The notes: generated from the sequence alone by a model not told the origin. Shown: positions 1-6,258, counted from the stretch's first letter. The stretch is DNA of 9,166 nucleotides from Alteromonadaceae bacterium UBA2620 (GCA_002339125.1 DDJQ01000022.1:1-9166), one strand, 5' to 3'. Numbers and translations are program-made.

Positions 1-367
1 TCAACGACTCTGACCCCTTGATTTTTTGGTAGGTGGCGACCAGCTCTGCTTGCTGCGCTGCTTCCAACTCTAGTTCCTGCTGCTTAAGCGCCTCGTAGTC
101 ACTGCTGCCCTTCGCCGCACGCCGCCTGCTACGGTGTTGCCGTATGGCCGGATCGCTTGTAGCTACCGCCTCATCCAGGGCTTTACGCAATGCCCGGGTT
201 ACCGGTTGGTTTACCGTATAACACCAATGATAAAACAGCAGTAGGTTAATGTTTACCTGATAGTTATCCTGTAATGCCAGGCAGGCATCCGCCACACCAA
301 GCTGCGCGTAATGCTGCAAGCTGTGTTGCCAGAACAGTTCAGGCGTTAGCTCAGGCGCTGATGTCAT
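1..367 (-). CDS. TIGR02444/DUF2390 family protein (3' end cut by window edge)
   Basis: Reading leftwards from an ATG at 367-365, the frame is open for 122 codons to the window edge, so the C-terminus is missing. The protein starts MTSAPELTPELFWQHSLQHY and continues with AQLGVADACLALQDNYQVNINLL (split here as seen), then FYHWCYTV. The pattern of a Trp-containing N-terminus, 'ACLALQD' and 'VNLLLF' followed by a Trp/Cys helix is what I recognise as the TIGR02444 (DUF2390) family, small proteins of unknown function in gammaproteobacteria. The visible C-terminal half is charged and helical, rich in Arg, Glu and Gln (about residues 75-122). The ATG lies inside the last codons of the upstream ABC-F gene, giving a 17-nt overlap, so the two are almost surely one transcript with coupled translation. 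No clear Shine-Dalgarno precedes it. The function is not known; the family call is from memory of its pattern. Confidence 0.8.
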   Translation of the reverse strand, partial: MTSAPELTPELFWQHSLQHYAQLGVADACLALQDNYQVNINLLLFYHWCYTVNQPVTRALRKALDEAVATSDPAIRQHRSRRRAAKGSSDYEALKQQELELEAAQQAELVATYQKIKGSESL

Positions 368-2264
368 AGGCGTCTTTGGCCGCTTCCAGTTGTTCCTGCG
401 CATCCAGCCATTGCATCTCCTCATCCTCTATTTGAGATTTTAGAGTTGCCTGCTGATCTAAGAACTTCATTAACTCGGGCTTATTATCGGCTTCGTAGAG
501 TTCACTGCGACCCAGCTCCTCCTCCACTTTGGCCAGCGAGGCGTTGAGCTTTTCCATTGCTTTTTCAGACTGTTGAATTTGCTTACGCAGGTGCGCGGTA
601 GACTGACGAAACTCAGCTTCGCGGCGTTTTTCGGCTTTGCGATCCACCTTCGGTTTGTCTTCCACCGGTTCAACATTGGCCGCTTTATCGACATTTTGCT
701 GGGCGAGGATCCAGTCACGATAATCATCCAGGTCGCCACTAAAGGGGGCGACTTCGCCGCTGTCGACCAGGTAAAACTCCTCGCACACTGCAGTTAATAA
801 AAAGCGGTCGTGCGATACCAGCACCATGGCTCCTTCAAAGGCCTGTAAGGCCATATTCAGCGCATGACGCATTTCTAAGTCGAGGTGGTTAGTCGGTTCA
901 TCGAGCAGCAACAAGTTAGGCTTTTGATACACAATCAGCGCTAACACTAAGCGGGCTTTCTCGCCGCCGGACATGGGCGCTACCGGGCCGGTGGCCTCAT
1001 CGCCATGAAAACCAAAGCCGCCAAGAAAATCTCTGTGCTGTTGTTCTGTGGCTTTGCTGTCCAGACGCTGCAAATGCAGTAAAGCGGAAGCCTGGGGATC
1101 CAGATACTCCAGCTGATGCTGGGCGAAATACCCCACGTTCAACCCTTTTGCCGTGGTGAATACGCCGGTTTTCGGCTCGTGTACCCCGGCCAGTAATTTA
1201 ATCAGCGTAGATTTTCCCTGGCCGTTACGGCCCAGTAAGCCAATGCGACTGCCCGGCACCAGATTGAGCTTTACCTGCTCCAGCACGATATGTTCGCCGT
1301 AACCCAGCATGACCTTTTCCATCTGAATGAGCGGGTTAGGCAATGCCGTGGGTGCTTTAAATTCAAAACTAAACTGGCTGGCGTGATGGGCTGGCAGCAG
1401 CGTTTCCATCCGCTCTAACTGCTTGATGCGGCTTTGTGCCTGCTTAGCCTTACTGGCTTTGGCTTTAAAGCGGGTAATGAACGATTCTAAATGCGCGATC
1501 TTGTCCTGCTGCTTACGGTATTCAAGATCCTGTAAGCGCAGTCGTTCGGCACGCTGGGTTTCATAGCTTGAGTAGTTACCAGTGTAGGCAATAAGCTGTT
1601 GCTGCTCTACGCTGATAATTTGCGCCACAGTATTATCGATAAACGCTTTATCGTGGGAAATCAGTAACAGGGTACCCTGATAGCGCTGTAGCCAGCGCTC
1701 CAGCCAGATCACTGCATCTAAGTCTAAGTGGTTGGTGGGCTCATCGAGCAGCAGCAAATCCGACGGGCATAACAATGCCTGCGCCAGGTTTAGACGCATT
1801 CGCCAGCCCCCTGAGAAATCGGTAACCGGCGCGGTGAGCTGGCTTTGGGCAAAGCCTAAACCGGCGAGGATGGTGGCGGCTCTGGCTTCCACGTCGTAGG
1901 CACCGGCCTGAGCGAGTAAATCGTGATACTTGCCTATCTCTTCGCCATGATGCGCCGCTTCTGCTTCACTGAGTTTTTGCTGCAGGCCGCGTAAATAGTT
2001 ATCGCCGTCAATCACATAATCAATGGCACTACGCTCCACCGCAGGCGTTTCCTGCGCCACGCTCACAATGCGCCAGTCAGCAGGTACCGCACAATCACCA
2101 GCATCCACGCTGAGTTCGCCACGTAACAAAGCAAACAGGCTCGACTTACCGCAGCCATTACTGCCTATAAGGGCAACTTTATGGCCGGGAAAAACCTGTG
2201 CCGATGCGCCATCGAGCAGTACTTTACTGCCGCGCAACAAGGTGACGTCGGATAACTGGATCAT
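351..2264 (-). CDS. yheS: ABC-F family ATP-binding protein, YheS type
   Basis: A 637-aa soluble protein with two ABC ATPase cassettes and no membrane segments, the ABC-F layout. Cassette 1 has Walker A GSNGCGKS (34-41), signature SGGWR (151-155), Walker B LLLLDE (170-175) and switch SHD (203-205). Cassette 2 has Walker A GRNGQGKS (345-352), signature SGGEK (432-436), Walker B LLLLDE (451-456) and SHD (484-486). Both carry the DEPTNHLD motif of the family. The interdomain linker (about 240-290) is basic and helical, matching the arm that reaches the ribosomal P/E sites in ABC-F proteins. Residues 540-636 form a charged coiled-coil tail as in YheS/Uup. The family binds 70S ribosomes and acts in ATP-dependent relief of stalled translation; for YheS that role is established only broadly. 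The divergent yheV gene and the length support YheS rather than Uup, Ettha or YbiT. The start at 2264 fits since residue 2 begins the first beta strand (IQLSDVTLLRG). A good Shine-Dalgarno is not visible. Confidence 0.94.
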   Translation of the reverse strand: MIQLSDVTLLRGSKVLLDGASAQVFPGHKVALIGSNGCGKSSLFALLRGELSVDAGDCAVPADWRIVSVAQETPAVERSAIDYVIDGDNYLRGLQQKLSEAEAAHHGEEIGKYHDLLAQAGAYDVEARAATILAGLGFAQSQLTAPVTDFSGGWRMRLNLAQALLCPSDLLLLDEPTNHLDLDAVIWLERWLQRYQGTLLLISHDKAFIDNTVAQIISVEQQQLIAYTGNYSSYETQRAERLRLQDLEYRKQQDKIAHLESFITRFKAKASKAKQAQSRIKQLERMETLLPAHHASQFSFEFKAPTALPNPLIQMEKVMLGYGEHIVLEQVKLNLVPGSRIGLLGRNGQGKSTLIKLLAGVHEPKTGVFTTAKGLNVGYFAQHQLEYLDPQASALLHLQRLDSKATEQQHRDFLGGFGFHGDEATGPVAPMSGGEKARLVLALIVYQKPNLLLLDEPTNHLDLEMRHALNMALQAFEGAMVLVSHDRFLLTAVCEEFYLVDSGEVAPFSGDLDDYRDWILAQQNVDKAANVEPVEDKPKVDRKAEKRREAEFRQSTAHLRKQIQQSEKAMEKLNASLAKVEEELGRSELYEADNKPELMKFLDQQATLKSQIEDEEMQWLDAQEQLEAAKDAYDISA

Positions 2265-2383
2265 AAAACTGCGAATACCTGTGATAACATAGTCTGGCTG
2301 TGTAGTTTACCAGAACCGCTGCAAGCGATCTGCATTTGCGCGCAGTGCGTAAATAACCTTAATTAGTCACAACGGTTTACCCC
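2265..2383. promoter_or_regulatory. Divergent intergenic region between yheS and yheV
   Basis: This 119-bp gap separates two head-to-head genes and must carry both promoters. Candidate hexamers are weak. For yheS on the minus strand a TATGTT (-10-like) lies at 2291-2286, with no good -35 at 17 bp. For yheV on the plus strand TTGCGC (2336-2341) and TTAATT (2359-2364) are 17 bp apart but each matches the sigma-70 consensus at only 3 of 6 positions. No clear operator palindrome was found. The promoters are therefore inferred from gene arrangement, not from strong motifs. Confidence 0.4.
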
Positions 2384-2587
2384 ATGAGTCAACGCCAACG
2401 AAAACGCTTTATTGCCGGTGCCACTTGCCCGAAATGCAAGGCCACCGACACCATTATGTTATTTTTCGAAAACAACATCGAAAAACTCACCTGTGTGGAG
2501 TGCGGCTATGCCGAATCGCAACCCCAGGAAAAGGTAAAAACCGCCAGCAAAAACGCCAACGTTATTGGCGTGTTTAAACCTGAATAG
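2384..2587 (+). CDS. yheV: YheV-family putative zinc-ribbon protein
   Basis: A 67-aa protein with two CxxC knuckles, CPKC (residues 15-18) and CVEC (37-40), spaced 18 residues apart, which would bind one zinc ion as a zinc ribbon. The basic N-terminus (MSQRQRKRFIAGATCPKC) and the sequence between the knuckles (DTIMLFFENNIEKLTCVECG) match the YheV/DUF2387 family as I remember it. The C-terminal 20 residues end in NVIGVFKPE, a conserved-looking tail. The family has no established function. In Escherichia coli yheV sits in the same neighbourhood as yheS (yheV-kefB-kefG-yheS), so finding it divergent from yheS here is a conserved linkage with the kef genes absent. The full length fits the family. 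The ATG is preceded by no convincing Shine-Dalgarno. It probably shares a transcript with the membrane-protein gene 27 nt downstream. Confidence 0.9.
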   Translation: MSQRQRKRFIAGATCPKCKATDTIMLFFENNIEKLTCVECGYAESQPQEKVKTASKNANVIGVFKPE

Positions 2588-2614
2588 TCACCAACCATAA
2601 GCAACTCATTTATT

Positions 2615-3139
2615 TTGCTACCCGAATTTAATATCGCCCAGGCGTTTGGCATGCTGAGCTTTGTGCTCGGCATTTTGTGTTTCTATCAGAAAGACGACCA
2701 GCGCCTGCGTATAATGATGGTGGTGATGAACTTAAATCACGCTCTGCATTTTGCGTTGCTTGGTGCCACTACTGCCTGTTTGAGCGCGTTGTTGTCGGTG
2801 GTCAGAACGGGTTTATCCATAAAAACCCGCTCGCGCGTTATTGCTTATTTCTTTATTGCCATTACATTAGCGCTGGGTATTTATCTGGCCGATGTGTGGT
2901 ACGACTTGTTTCCTATTCTGGGCACGTGCATAGGGACTTATGCGCTGTATTGTCTGTCAGGCATTAAAATGCGCCTGGCGTTTTTATGCGGCGCTCTTTG
3001 CTGGCTCACCAACAATATTATTGTTGGCTCCATCGGCGGTACGTTGCTGGAAACGACGCTGCTAATGGTAAATAGTTATACAATCTGGCGGTTGTATGTG
3101 TTGAGAAAGCTTAAACCATATGGCAATGACGTATCCTGA
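2615..3139 (+). CDS. YgjV-family inner membrane protein (TTG start)
   Basis: A 174-aa, strongly hydrophobic protein with about six or seven predicted membrane segments (roughly residues 7-24, 32-50, 52-66, 74-92, 98-116, 120-137 and 143-160). Marks shared with E. coli YgjV are AQAFGMLSFVLG near the N-terminus, the 'HF-LLG' stretch (45-50), 'RTGLSIKTRS' (64-73), 'FPILGT' (99-104) and the near-invariant 'NNIIVGSIGGTLLE' (133-146). This places it in the Imp-YgjV family (PF10688), which has no known biochemical role. The start codon is TTG at 2615; it gives an N-terminal length like that of YgjV, while the first in-frame ATG (2651, residue 13) would cut into the first membrane helix. An in-frame ATT at 2612 is a less likely alternative. 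No Shine-Dalgarno is evident. It follows yheV by 27 nt and no terminator is visible in between, so co-transcription is likely. Confidence 0.85.
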   Translation: MLPEFNIAQAFGMLSFVLGILCFYQKDDQRLRIMMVVMNLNHALHFALLGATTACLSALLSVVRTGLSIKTRSRVIAYFFIAITLALGIYLADVWYDLFPILGTCIGTYALYCLSGIKMRLAFLCGALCWLTNNIIVGSIGGTLLETTLLMVNSYTIWRLYVLRKLKPYGNDVS

Positions 3140-3168
3140 ACGTTAGGCCTGAACTACCTATTAAGTGC

Positions 3169-3198
3169 TTTACCCTCTGGCTATTTTAGGATTACACT
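3169..3198 (+). promoter_or_regulatory. Candidate promoter for yqiJ-yqiK
   Basis: In the 98-bp gap before yqiJ, TTTACC (3169-3174) and TACACT (3193-3198) are 18 bp apart. TACACT matches the sigma-70 -10 consensus at 4 of 6 positions and the -35 is poor. Placement about 40 bp before the yqiJ ATG is reasonable. It rests on pattern only. Confidence 0.3.
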
Positions 3199-3225
3199 AA
3201 TTCTCTTACTTTTGGATTCACCATC

Positions 3226-3230
3226 AGGGA
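3226..3230 (+). promoter_or_regulatory. Ribosome binding site of yqiJ
   Basis: AGGGA lies 7 nt before the ATG at 3238. It is one of the few recognisable Shine-Dalgarno sequences in the window and supports 3238 as the yqiJ start. Confidence 0.6.
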
Positions 3231-3237
3231 CGGTGGC

Positions 3238-3867
3238 ATGTTGTCATTCTTATTAGATGACGCCAATTTCTGGTTTAGCTGTGCGCTTGGCATTGTTATC
3301 GCGCTTTTTATTCTGGAAATGGTAGGGATGTTTTTTGGGATTAGTCTGCTGGGACTAGTCGACGATCAGGCGGCACTGGATGCCGACGCTGATACTTCCT
3401 CCGGTTTTACCGAGTTTGGTAGCTGGCTCGCTCTCGACAGACTGCCGCTGCTGGTTTGGCTGGTTTTACTGCTTACCACTTTCGGCATTGCCGGCCTGGC
3501 ATTGAACTTTCTTTCTTTAACGCTGCTTAACACCTATTTTGCCCGTTGGCTGATAACGCTTCTGGCGGTTGTAGCCGGCCTGTTTTTTACGGCCCGGTTC
3601 GGCACCGTTATTGCCCGCCTGCTTCCCAAACAGGAATCATCGGCCACCACAGCCGATGAACTGGTCGGCACAGTAGGCCATATTACCGTTGGTGTTGCCC
3701 GCCAGAACAGCCCGGCAGAAGGCAAGTTCGTTGATGCCCATGGCCAGCCTCACTATCTGTTGGTAGAGCCTATTGAGCCTGATGAACAATTCAGTCAGGG
3801 CGAAAAAATATTATTAATACAAAAGCGGGATTACCGCTGGTTAGCAAGTCGCTATTCCGACCTTTAA
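3238..3867 (+). CDS. yqiJ: YqiJ-like membrane protein with C-terminal OB-fold (NfeD-like)
   Basis: A 209-aa membrane protein. Hydrophobic segments lie at about 12-40, 70-95 and 102-120, with an acidic loop at 42-60 (DDQAALDADAD). Residues 140-205 are soluble, starting ADELVGTVGHITVG and ending KILLIQKRDYRWLA, the alternating strand pattern of the small OB-fold domain found in NfeD and YqiJ (DUF1449) proteins. Members of this group are usually encoded next to a flotillin or other SPFH protein and are thought to be its membrane partner. That holds here: the flotillin gene starts 9-24 nt downstream in the same direction, so they form an operon. The start is backed by an AGGGA Shine-Dalgarno. The OB-fold should face the cytoplasm or periplasm depending on topology, which I cannot settle. 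The family call is firm by context plus domain order; the biochemical function is not established. Confidence 0.88.
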   Translation: MLSFLLDDANFWFSCALGIVIALFILEMVGMFFGISLLGLVDDQAALDADADTSSGFTEFGSWLALDRLPLLVWLVLLLTTFGIAGLALNFLSLTLLNTYFARWLITLLAVVAGLFFTARFGTVIARLLPKQESSATTADELVGTVGHITVGVARQNSPAEGKFVDAHGQPHYLLVEPIEPDEQFSQGEKILLIQKRDYRWLASRYSDL

Positions 3868-3878
3868 CCCTTTACGAT

Positions 3879-3883
3879 GGAAG
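3879..3883 (+). promoter_or_regulatory. Ribosome binding site favouring the second yqiK ATG
   Basis: GGAAG is 8 nt before the ATG at 3892. The earlier in-frame ATG at 3877 has only an AT/C-rich leader with no purine-rich element. This is why I favour 3892 as the true start of the flotillin, five residues shorter than the longest frame. Confidence 0.5.
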
Positions 3884-3891
3884 TAGTCACT

Positions 3892-5664
3892 ATGGAAAAT
3901 TCAGGATTAGGTAACTTACCTTTTATGCTGATAATGATCGGCGCAGTAGTCATTGGTCTGCTCGTTATTGGTTTTATCTTTGCCCGCTTATATACCCGGG
4001 CTACCAAAGAAACCGCCTTTGTACGTACCGGCTTAGGCGGTGAAAAAGTCATCAAGGATGGTGGCGCGCTGGTGTTGCCAGTGGTGCACGAGGTGATCCC
4101 GGTAAATATGAACACCCTTCGCATTGAGGTAGAAAAAACCTCCAAGGATGCGCTGATCACCAAAGACCGTATGCGAGTGGATGTGAAAGCCGACTTTTAC
4201 CTGCGAGTAGCACCTAATGCAGCCGGCATCTCCATGGCAGCGCAAACCTTGGGCACGCGAACCACCCGTGCCGAAGAAGTGAAAAAGCTCATGGAATCCA
4301 AGTTCGTCGACGTACTTCGTGCGGTGGCGGCCGAGATGACCATGACCGAAATGCATGAACAACGCGCCGACTTTGTGCAAAAAGTGCAGCAAAGTGTGGC
4401 TAACGATCTTGAAAAGAACGGCCTTGAGCTGGAGTCCGTCAGCTTAACCGGCTTCGATCAGACCGATCTTCAATTCTTTAATGAAAACAACGCGTTCGAT
4501 GCCGAAGGTCGTGCCCGCTTAGCCAAAATCATCGAAGAAAAACGCAAAGAAACCAACGATATTCAACAGGAAAACCGCATCCAGATTGAACAGCGTAACC
4601 TGGAAGCAGAAAAACTGTCGTTAAACATCAAGCGTGACGAAGAAGAAGCCCGCATTCAGCAGGAACAGTCACTGGCCTTTAAACGGCAGGAACAAAAAGC
4701 CGAGATTGCCAAGCAACGCGAACAAAAAGAGCAGGAAGAGCGCCAGGCTGAAATTGCTAAAGAAAAAGCCATTTCCGCATCGGAAATCGAAAAAGCGCAA
4801 ACCATTGAAGCCCGCGAGATAGAAAAGCGTAAAGCTATCGACGAAGCACGCATTCTGCAATTGCAGCAAATTGAAGTGGCCGAGCAGAATAAACAAATCG
4901 CCATTGCCAATAAGTCGGAAGAAGAATCCGCTGCCCGCGCCAAAGCGGCTGAAGCCGAAAAGCTCAAGGTTGAAAAAGAAGAAGCGGTTATTACTACCCG
5001 CCAGGTGGCCGAAGCTAATCGACGCATGGAAATTGAAGTTATCGACGCCCGTAAAGAAGCAGAGCGTGAAGCGGTGAACATTACCGTAGAAGCCGAAGCG
5101 AAGCGTGAAGCGGCGATCAATACGTCAGAAGCGATCCTTACCGAAGCCCGGGCCAGCGCTGATGCCAAGAAACTGCAGGCAGAAGCTGACGAGAAAGTGT
5201 TTGCCGTGGAAGCAGCCGGTAAGAAAGCCATGTACGAAGCCGAAAACACCCTTAAAGACGAGCAAATTGATCTGCAACGCTCACTGGCCATCCTTAAGAT
5301 CCTGCCAGACATTATTGCCAATGCGGTTAAACCACTGGAAAACATCGACGGCATTAAAATCTTACAAGGCTATGGCAACAGTCTTGGTGGTGCTGGCGGC
5401 AGTGGTGAGAGCGGTGGCGCAGGCCTGGCGGATCAGGTTACCAGCGCGGCACTTAACTACCGCGCCAATGCGCCGTTAGTTGACTCATTACTGCGTGAAG
5501 TGGGATTAGTGGATGCTGAAGATGGCACACTGGAAGATCTGATCCAGGGCAGTGCTGTGATTGACGGCGACCTGGTGACTACCAAAGCGAAAAAGCCGCA
5601 ATCCGGGTCTGCTAAATCCGCTCAAGGTGAAGCGCCGGCAGAAGATGACAAGCCCAACAGTTAA
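3892..5664 (+). CDS. yqiK: Flotillin-like SPFH protein YqiK
   Basis: A membrane-microdomain scaffold of the flotillin/SPFH family. From 3892 it has 590 residues (595 from the alternative ATG at 3877; numbering below is from 3877). A single membrane anchor spans about 15-36 and is followed by FARLYTRA. The SPFH/band-7 domain follows: ETAFVRTGLGGEKVI (45-59), HEVIPVNMNTLR (71-82), 'LITKDRMRVDV' (93-103), and the closing LEKNGLELESVSLTGFDQT (178-196) with NNAFDAEG (204-211). Residues about 213-480 are an almost unbroken Glu/Lys/Ala/Gln coiled coil that would drive oligomerisation. Then comes 'LEN-IDGIKILQGYG', a Gly/Ser-rich linker (about 503-515), a conserved 'ALNYRANAPLVDSLLREVGL' segment and a polar tail. 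The order and the motifs match E. coli YqiK along its full length. It is in operon with yqiJ, its presumed partner. Flotillins of this type are placed at the inner membrane and linked to membrane organisation; the substrate or client is unknown. Confidence 0.93.
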   Translation: MENSGLGNLPFMLIMIGAVVIGLLVIGFIFARLYTRATKETAFVRTGLGGEKVIKDGGALVLPVVHEVIPVNMNTLRIEVEKTSKDALITKDRMRVDVKADFYLRVAPNAAGISMAAQTLGTRTTRAEEVKKLMESKFVDVLRAVAAEMTMTEMHEQRADFVQKVQQSVANDLEKNGLELESVSLTGFDQTDLQFFNENNAFDAEGRARLAKIIEEKRKETNDIQQENRIQIEQRNLEAEKLSLNIKRDEEEARIQQEQSLAFKRQEQKAEIAKQREQKEQEERQAEIAKEKAISASEIEKAQTIEAREIEKRKAIDEARILQLQQIEVAEQNKQIAIANKSEEESAARAKAAEAEKLKVEKEEAVITTRQVAEANRRMEIEVIDARKEAEREAVNITVEAEAKREAAINTSEAILTEARASADAKKLQAEADEKVFAVEAAGKKAMYEAENTLKDEQIDLQRSLAILKILPDIIANAVKPLENIDGIKILQGYGNSLGGAGGSGESGGAGLADQVTSAALNYRANAPLVDSLLREVGLVDAEDGTLEDLIQGSAVIDGDLVTTKAKKPQSGSAKSAQGEAPAEDDKPNS

Positions 5665-5681
5665 TCCTTTTTACCTGCCTT

Positions 5682-5707
5682 GCTACCGCGCCCCAGGCGC
5701 CGGTAGC
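5682..5707 (+). repeat. Hairpin between yqiK and the cold-shock gene
   Basis: GCTACCG (5682-5688) pairs with CGGTAGC (5701-5707), and CGCC (5689-5692) pairs with GGCG (5696-5699). One unpaired C sits at 5700 and the loop is 3 nt, giving an 11-bp GC-rich stem. It begins 17 nt after the yqiK stop. No T-run follows on either strand, so it is not a standard intrinsic terminator; it may stabilise the yqiK mRNA 3' end or limit read-through into the next gene. Confidence 0.55.
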
Positions 5708-5727
5708 AGCTTGCCAGGCCTGAACCC

Positions 5728-6240
5728 ATGAAGCTACAGGGCAAGCTGCTCAACTGGGACGATAACCGGGGCTTCGGCTTTGTTGAGCCCAAAGGTGGCG
5801 GCCAGCGTGCCTTTGTTCACATTAAGGCGTTTAGTTTTTATTCCCGCCGCCCTCAGAGCGGCGATATGATCCAGTACCAAACCAGTCAGGACCGCAAAGG
5901 TAAACTTCGGGCCATTGAGGTTAACCTGGTTAACGACCATCCAACGGGCAATAAGCCTCCGCCGAAGAAAGCACCGAAACCACCATCCCGACCATCTAAA
6001 AGGCGGGTTCCGCTGCTGCTACCCTTTTTCGCCTTGCTTGGTGGCCTTATCTGGTTTCAACGCATTCCCATTGAAGTGCTTTACGTTTATGGCGTTGCCA
6101 GCCTGATTGCATTTGTCATGTATGCCATAGACAAATCCGCAGCGCGCGCTAACCGCTGGCGTACTCCGGAAAGCCATTTAGGACCAGCGGGGGCATTTGA
6201 ACGAAAACCTACGGTTTTGACTCCCAGGCCCTCCGCGTAA
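5728..6240 (+). CDS. Cold-shock domain/DUF1294 membrane protein, 3' end lost to transposon insertion
   Basis: The surviving open frame codes for 170 residues. Residues 1-68 are a cold-shock (OB-fold) domain with an RNP1-like RGFGFVEP (14-21) and an RNP2-like AFVHIKAF (28-35), which would bind single-stranded RNA or DNA. A basic Pro/Lys linker (73-92) follows, then two hydrophobic segments (about 94-112 and 116-134) and DKSAARANRWRTPESHL (135-151), the characteristic middle of DUF1294. Family members continue with a further stretch of about 40-50 residues including more membrane segments ('LLALLGGWPGA'-type). Here homology ends at L151, and residues 152-170 (GPAGAFERKPTVLTPRPSA) are translated from the Tn3-type terminal repeat starting at 6181. 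The gene is therefore truncated and probably non-functional in its membrane part; the nucleic-acid-binding part could still be made. No Shine-Dalgarno precedes the ATG. The native 3' half should lie past the far end of the transposon, outside the window. Confidence 0.82.
   Translation: MKLQGKLLNWDDNRGFGFVEPKGGGQRAFVHIKAFSFYSRRPQSGDMIQYQTSQDRKGKLRAIEVNLVNDHPTGNKPPPKKAPKPPSRPSKRRVPLLLPFFALLGGLIWFQRIPIEVLYVYGVASLIAFVMYAIDKSAARANRWRTPESHLGPAGAFERKPTVLTPRPSA
6181..6218 (+). repeat. Tn3-type terminal inverted repeat (left end, about 38 bp)
   Basis: The sequence starts GGACCAGCGGGGGCATTT, then GAACGAAAAC (6199-6208) and CTACGG. From memory, GAACGAAAAC is shared with the inner part of the Tn3 terminal repeat at the same 18-nt distance from the tip, and GCATTT (6193-6198) sits where it does in another Tn3-family repeat (Tn4430 type). 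The tip GGACC is less standard than the usual GGGG. The length of 38 is assumed from the family. The partner copy is outside the window, so the exact tip rests on the gene break plus this alignment. Confidence 0.65.
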
Positions 6241-6250
6241 CCGTAGGTTT
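6205..6250. repeat. Perfect 12-bp inverted repeat at the transposon end
   Basis: AAACCTACGGTT (6205-6216) is exactly mirrored by AACCGTAGGTTT (6239-6250), with 22 nt between. The left arm is the inner third of the terminal repeat; the right arm lies between it and the tnpA stop. Read on the tnpA strand the hairpin is followed by TTTTCG, so it resembles a weak intrinsic terminator for tnpA; it could also be an extra inverted transposase-contact site. It also supplies the TAA stop (6238-6240) of the truncated host frame. Confidence 0.7.
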
Positions 6251-6258
6251 CCGAATAA

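Noticed and set aside
2551..2575. Hairpin ACGCCAA/TTGGCGT near the 3' end of yheV
   Set aside because: It lies in codons for the conserved NVIGVFKP tail and is followed by only a short T stretch (GTTTAAAC), so it is more likely coincidence than a terminator.
3009..3027. Perfect 8-bp inverted repeat CCAACAAT/ATTGTTGG
   Set aside because: It sits in the conserved TNNIIVG codons of the YgjV-like gene; the protein sequence alone explains it.
3150..3180. Sigma-E-like promoter (TGAACTA ... TCTGG) before yqiJ
   Set aside because: The spacer is 19 nt rather than about 16 and the -10 lacks the final A, so it does not fit the consensus.
4033..4392. 119-codon minus-strand frame inside the SPFH domain
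   Set aside because: His/Gly/Phe-rich low-complexity product opposite a well-conserved coding region; a shadow frame.
4600..5300. Repetitive DNA in yqiK that could be a repeat array
   Set aside because: The repetition comes from Glu/Ala/Lys coiled-coil codons of variable order and has no fixed unit or spacer, so it is neither a CRISPR nor a tandem repeat.
4656..5354. 232-codon open frame on the minus strand inside yqiK
   Set aside because: It is antisense to the coiled coil. The Ser/Ala/Arg-rich product is the expected complement of Glu/Lys/Ala codons, with no start signal or recognisable domain.
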